DNA of 18,155 nucleotides from Chlorobium sp. (GTDB lineage: Bacteria > Bacteroidota > Chlorobiia > Chlorobiales > Chlorobiaceae): NCBI GenBank assembly GCA_028277225.1, contig JANQHB010000021.1, positions 1-18,155 on the forward strand. Direction: 5' to 3'. A program made the position numbers and the translations under genes. Below are positions 15,309-18,155 of the stretch, in pieces (the stretch's first letter is position 1; each line of letters starts with the position of its first letter). A model generated the notes under the pieces. It worked only from the letters and a program-made list of their open reading frames with translations, was not told where the DNA came from and made no database searches.

Positions 15309-15434
15309 TAAGGCCTTTTAATGCTAACCTGATTGGGGGTTGATCAGGGGTTGCCGTTGACAGTGACTGCTTTGTTCAGACAGGTTGCAGCGGTTTCCGG
15401 ATCTCCCTGCAATTGTTTATTTGAAAAACGTTAT

Positions 15435-15710
15435 ATGCCATTACACAAATCAGCTGAAAAGAGGCTTCGTCAGTCGGCACGCCGCAATGAAAGGAATCGG
15501 GCCCGGAAAAAAGAACTGAAAGTACTTTTGAAAAACGTCCAGAAACTGATCGACACCAACGCAGACAAAGCCGAAGTTGAAGCCGCTTACCGGCAGGCGA
15601 TTCAGAAGCTGGACAGGTTGGGGATCAAGCGATATATTCACCCCAACAAGGCGTCACGTAAAAAATCCCAGCTTTCGAGGATGCTCAACAACTATGTGAA
15701 GGCAGAGTAG
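15435..15710 (+). CDS. rpsT: 30S ribosomal protein S20
   Basis: Primary 16S rRNA-binding protein made mainly of a three-helix bundle. The 91 aa product starts MPLHKSAEKRLRQSARRNER (1-20), the standard basic S20 N-terminus, and ends with the HPNKASRKKSQLSRMLN block (about 67-83). The ATG at 15435 fits family length; a longer frame from 15333 would add a non-homologous extension. No Shine-Dalgarno is visible. A promoter at 15280-15308 and a terminator-like hairpin spanning the stop codon suggest a monocistronic transcript. Confidence 0.97.
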   Translation: MPLHKSAEKRLRQSARRNERNRARKKELKVLLKNVQKLIDTNADKAEVEAAYRQAIQKLDRLGIKRYIHPNKASRKKSQLSRMLNNYVKAE

Positions 15711-15736
15711 CTCTGCTTCCTTTTTCCCTCTTTTTT
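15700..15736 (+). terminator. Terminator-like hairpin containing the rpsT stop codon
   Basis: GCAGAG (15702-15707) pairs with CTCTGC (15711-15716); the 3-nt loop is the rpsT TAG stop. G-T and A-T pairs can extend the stem by two. T-rich runs follow immediately (TTCCTTTTT, then CTTTTTT). The form fits a rho-independent terminator, placed unusually close because its upstream arm is the end of the coding sequence. Confidence 0.65.
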
Positions 15737-15810
15737 ATCGTTACTGCCTGTGCCGTTCCTGCCCGGTTCCTCGCGGACGGCGGCGGTTGTTCGTATCTAT
15801 TGAGACGTTC

Positions 15811-16413
15811 ATGTATGCATATTTACAAGGTGAACTGGTAGATGCATCTGTAGAGGATGCTGTTGTGGATGTGAACGGTGTAGGTTATTCGGTGCATATT
15901 TCAACAGCTTCCTATCATCAATTACCCGAGCCGGGTTCAACGGTTCGGCTGCTTGTGCATTTGTATGTCAAGGAAGATATACTTCAGCTCTATGGTTTTA
16001 TAGACGAGGAGGAGCGCCAGCTTTTCAGGCTTCTGATCTCAATTTCCGGAGTGGGACCCAAACTTGCACTAGCCATTCTTTCCGGCCTTCAGGTCCGGGA
16101 TATTCATGAATCGATACTATCCAATATGCCTGAACGGTTTCAAGGCATCACCGGTGTGGGAAAAAAAACGGCGGCCAGAATCGTGCTTGAACTGAGGGAC
16201 AGAATTCTGAAGCTTCACCCGCCCGGCAGCGGAAAACAATCCGTACGTTTGACCGATACACGTGTACGTGACGATGCTGTAAGCGCTCTTGTCACGCTTG
16301 GTTTTCCAAAAGTATCGGCCAGAAATGCGGTGGCGGCATCGATTGATGCTCTTGGCAGTACGGAGGTTGAAGAGGTTGTAAGGGAGGCGTTGCATGCTCT
16401 TCAGCGTCCCTGA
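15811..16413 (+). CDS. ruvA: Holliday junction branch migration protein RuvA
   Basis: Binds four-way junctions as a tetramer and recruits the RuvB motor. At 200 aa it has normal length. Domain I (OB fold, 1-64) includes VKEDILQLYGF (53-63), with the acidic-pin residues Glu55 and Asp56 at the same numbers as in E. coli. Domain II has two helix-hairpin-helix motifs, ISISGVGPKLALAIL (76-90) and ITGVGKKTAARIVLEL (113-128). A linker (about 134-150) leads to the small domain III (about 151-200) that contacts RuvB. ATG 15811 is preferred; a TTG at 15787 would add 8 residues. ruvB and ruvC are not in the window. folC follows after 30 bp. Confidence 0.97.
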   Translation: MYAYLQGELVDASVEDAVVDVNGVGYSVHISTASYHQLPEPGSTVRLLVHLYVKEDILQLYGFIDEEERQLFRLLISISGVGPKLALAILSGLQVRDIHESILSNMPERFQGITGVGKKTAARIVLELRDRILKLHPPGSGKQSVRLTDTRVRDDAVSALVTLGFPKVSARNAVAASIDALGSTEVEEVVREALHALQRP

Positions 16414-16443
16414 CAGCGATCGTGAATCAATGGAAGAGGCCGA

Positions 16444-17718
16444 GTGACGTATCAGGAAGCTATCGATTTTCTGTTCCCCCTGCACCGTTTCGGTATGAAG
16501 CCTGGGCTTGTTCGGGTAGGAGAACTTATGGAGAGGGCTGACGGTCCGCACAAACGGCTCGGAAAAGTCGTTCATATAGCCGGGACTAATGGAAAAGGGA
16601 CGGTTGCGTCCGCACTTGCCGCTATCTGGAGCAGGGCAGGCTACCGTACAGGTTTGTATACATCACCGCATCTGTTGTCCTATACCGAACGGATCCGCAT
16701 CGATGGCGTCCCGATCTCCCCTCAACAGGTGGCGGAATACTGTACAGATATCAGGGATGCGGTTACCGATGTCGGGGCAACCTTTTTCGAAGCGACAACA
16801 GCGATCGCCTTCATGCATTTTGCCGCCATGAGAGTCGATGTTTCGGTTATCGAGGTTGGTATGGGAGGACGTCTGGATGCGACCAACGTCGTTGAGGCTG
16901 ACAATGTGGTTATTCCCAGCATCAGCATGGATCATACCGGCTGGCTTGGCAATACGATCGGGAAGATTGCCGGAGAGAAAGCCGCTGTGATAAAGCAGGG
17001 TGCAACGGTCTATACGGCAGTTGAGGATGATTCGGCTCTGAGCGTGATACGTGACCGGGCAGCGGCTGTCGGCGCGACTGTAGTGACGCTTGAAGGCGCT
17101 GCTGCAATTGATGTGCATTCGGTGGAGATGGGACGGCTGATGTTTTCGATTGAAACCTCCGGGAGGTCTTTTGCGAATCTCCAGGCACCTTTGACCGGAA
17201 GGTTTCATGCAGCCAATCTTTCTCTTGCAGTTCTTCTTGCCATCGATGCGGGAATAGAAGAAAATGCAATAAGGCAGGGTCTTTTATCGCTGACGGCTGC
17301 CGGATACAGGGCAAGACTCGAGCGTGTATCGCGAAAACCCGATATTGTGGTTGACGTTTCACACAATCCGGACGGAATTGAAAAAAGCGTAGCAACCATG
17401 CACGGGCTCTGTGGCGGTTACCGTGACGTCTATGTTCTCCTGGGCCTTGTCCGTGATAAGGAGACCGATGAGATCATCCGCCGTCTCAAACCATTGACAG
17501 ATACAGTTATTGCCGTCGGTATGCAGACCGGGAGGGGGATGGACGCAGAGGAACTGGCTGAACGCTGCCGTTCGGAGGGTTTTGGTGTTCCCTTTACCGG
17601 GCCACTTCAGGAATCGCTGGATTATATCGGCGAGGCTGCCGGTAAAGATGATCTCGTCCTGATAACCGGTTCTTTCTACCTTGCCGGAGAAGCACTTCTT
17701 CTGTTGAACCTTGAATGA
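16444..17718 (+). CDS. folC: Dihydrofolate / folylpolyglutamate synthase
   Basis: Adds glutamate to dihydropteroate and to reduced folates in ATP-dependent ligase reactions of the Mur ligase type. The 424 aa product has the P-loop HIAGTNGKGTVAS (44-56), TSPHL (73-77), EVGMGGRLDATN (137-148), DHTGWLGNTIGKIAGEKA (163-180), and a C-terminal domain with DVSHNPDG. Start is GTG at 16444, supported by GGAAGAGG about 5-12 nt upstream and by the family-like N-terminus MTYQEAIDFLFPLHRFG; the ATG at 16430 is out of frame. Whether it does both reactions (FolC) or only polyglutamylation cannot be settled by eye. Confidence 0.94.
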   Translation: MTYQEAIDFLFPLHRFGMKPGLVRVGELMERADGPHKRLGKVVHIAGTNGKGTVASALAAIWSRAGYRTGLYTSPHLLSYTERIRIDGVPISPQQVAEYCTDIRDAVTDVGATFFEATTAIAFMHFAAMRVDVSVIEVGMGGRLDATNVVEADNVVIPSISMDHTGWLGNTIGKIAGEKAAVIKQGATVYTAVEDDSALSVIRDRAAAVGATVVTLEGAAAIDVHSVEMGRLMFSIETSGRSFANLQAPLTGRFHAANLSLAVLLAIDAGIEENAIRQGLLSLTAAGYRARLERVSRKPDIVVDVSHNPDGIEKSVATMHGLCGGYRDVYVLLGLVRDKETDEIIRRLKPLTDTVIAVGMQTGRGMDAEELAERCRSEGFGVPFTGPLQESLDYIGEAAGKDDLVLITGSFYLAGEALLLLNLE

Positions 17719-17769
17719 GCATCACGACGTGACAGGATCTTCTGCAATCACCCAATTCCGATTGAAACA

Positions 17770-17985
17770 CTATCGTCCGATATGCATTGCCTTGACCTTT
17801 CCATTGATGATGTTCACTTCTTTTTTCAGGAAAAATGATATATTGCTTTCAATACATGCTCCTACACCCAGGCTTACATTGTTTTCATAATGGTGCCCGC
17901 CAGTCAGACCATACAAGGCATCAGGTAAGGTTTTCAACATTACAGCTTCAGTTATTGCTTCTTTACAGGCTATTATAGCCGTCAT
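17770..17985 (-). CDS. Short hypothetical protein beside repeat copy B
   Basis: I do not recognise it. From the ATG at 17985 the product is 71 aa, with no membrane segment or signal peptide; GLTGGHHYENNVSLG is its most distinctive stretch. By eye the DNA is more AT-rich than the neighbouring genes, which may point to acquired or decaying sequence. The open frame continues upstream to 18102 through repeat copy B, so that 39-residue extension is repeat-derived and probably not real. The ATG lies 6 nt past the conserved repeat end. It may be a fragment of a larger gene or not a gene. It is convergent with folC, 51 bp apart. Confidence 0.4.
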   Translation of the reverse strand: MTAIIACKEAITEAVMLKTLPDALYGLTGGHHYENNVSLGVGACIESNISFFLKKEVNIINGKVKAMHIGR

Positions 17986-17991
17986 ACTCTT

Positions 17992-18155
17992 ACCTAAACT
18001 GAGTGTCCCGACTCGTCGGGATGCTCTGTCATAGTAAATTTTTTTTAAACAATCTGTTATACTGTATTTTTTTGAGTTATTTCCTGCCTGTCGGGTGAAC
18101 ATGAAAATTAAGAAAGAGCCGCATTTGTTTAAATCCCGACAAGTCGGGAAATGCC
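17992..18155 (-). repeat. Dispersed repeat, copy B, at window end
   Basis: Reading the minus strand from 18155, the first 99 bases are identical to 1-99. The following 36-nt block (18056-18021) differs from copy A at 8 positions. Then comes the hairpin, which on the plus strand is GAGTGTCCCGAC (18001-18012) and GTCGGGATGCTC (18015-18026), and then the closing CAGTTTAGGT ending at 17992. The repeat probably continues beyond the window. It leads directly into the short ORF at 17985. Confidence 0.85.

Larger units (their letters stand above)
14968..15434. other. 467-bp gene-free region between glmM and rpsT
   Basis: This is the divergent upstream region of glmM (minus) and rpsT (plus). It holds repeat copy C (about 15060-15137), a perfect 12-bp palindrome CTCTCCGGAGAG at 15157-15168, a good sigma-70-like promoter for rpsT at 15280-15308, and a leader of roughly 120 nt with a small hairpin (CCTGAT 15328-15333 with ATCAGG 15343-15348). 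I find no convincing glmM promoter and no RNA gene. Open frames crossing it look like by-products of the repeat. Confidence 0.6.

Noticed and set aside
17716..17740. GAGCATCACGACGTGAC after the folC stop resembles the repeat hairpin
   Set aside because: Similarity is short, the stem is only about 4 bp, and neither the 36-nt block nor the CAGTTCAGGT end is present; probably chance.
1..18155. Composite transposon bounded by the terminal inverted repeats
   Set aside because: No transposase or integrase is present, the cargo is core housekeeping genes, and no target-site duplication can be examined at the window edges.

Overview
This window is almost entirely core bacterial chromosome. The gene set, protein style and gene order suggest a green sulfur bacterium (Chlorobiota, Chlorobiaceae; perhaps Prosthecochloris or Chlorobium). 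The pointers are the yicC-gmk-omega order with an Rpb6-like omega subunit, an FMN-dependent type 2 IPP isomerase next to a short-chain prenyl synthase, an archaeal-style phosphoglucosamine mutase, and mostly weak or absent Shine-Dalgarno sequences. No photosynthesis gene is present, so the assignment is recognition, not proof.

Layout. (1) Positions 159-4281, plus strand: ribF, rpsO, yicC, gmk, rpoZ-like, a VOC/glyoxalase-fold protein and a small helical protein, probably co-transcribed in part. (2) Positions 4292-6657, minus strand: an OmpH/Skp chaperone, LptC, PanD and a stand-alone GlmU-type uridylyltransferase domain, read in that order. (3) Positions 6881-10095, minus strand: type 2 IPP isomerase, polyprenyl synthase and DprA, tightly packed. 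(4) Positions 10262-11530, plus strand: an FtsX/LolE-type permease. (5) Positions 11691-14967, minus strand: a GlmM-type mutase followed by an ABC exporter. (6) Positions 15435-17718, plus strand: rpsT, ruvA and folC. (7) Positions 17770-17985, minus strand: a short unrecognised ORF.

Functional themes are cofactors (FMN/FAD, CoA via beta-alanine, folate), translation and transcription housekeeping, envelope biogenesis (UDP-GlcNAc, LPS transport, outer-membrane chaperone, ABC exporter), isoprenoid precursors, and recombination or DNA uptake (RuvA, DprA). GlmM and the uridylyltransferase domain are both here, but the acetyltransferase half of GlmU is not.

The unexplained material is non-coding. 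A dispersed repeat occurs three times: at both window ends, where the outermost 99 bases are a perfect inverted repeat, and upstream of glmM. Its inner part carries a hairpin whose stem sequence differs between copies while pairing is kept, and two copies end at or within a few bases of a start codon. The exact 99-base terminal identity suggests that the window is a whole assembly contig that broke in this repeat. Other non-coding points are a short palindromic 9-bp tandem repeat between convergent genes, a terminator-like hairpin containing the rpsT stop codon, and an 8-codon ORF with a perfect Shine-Dalgarno just upstream of skp. I see no defence system, mobile element, CRISPR array, rRNA or tRNA.
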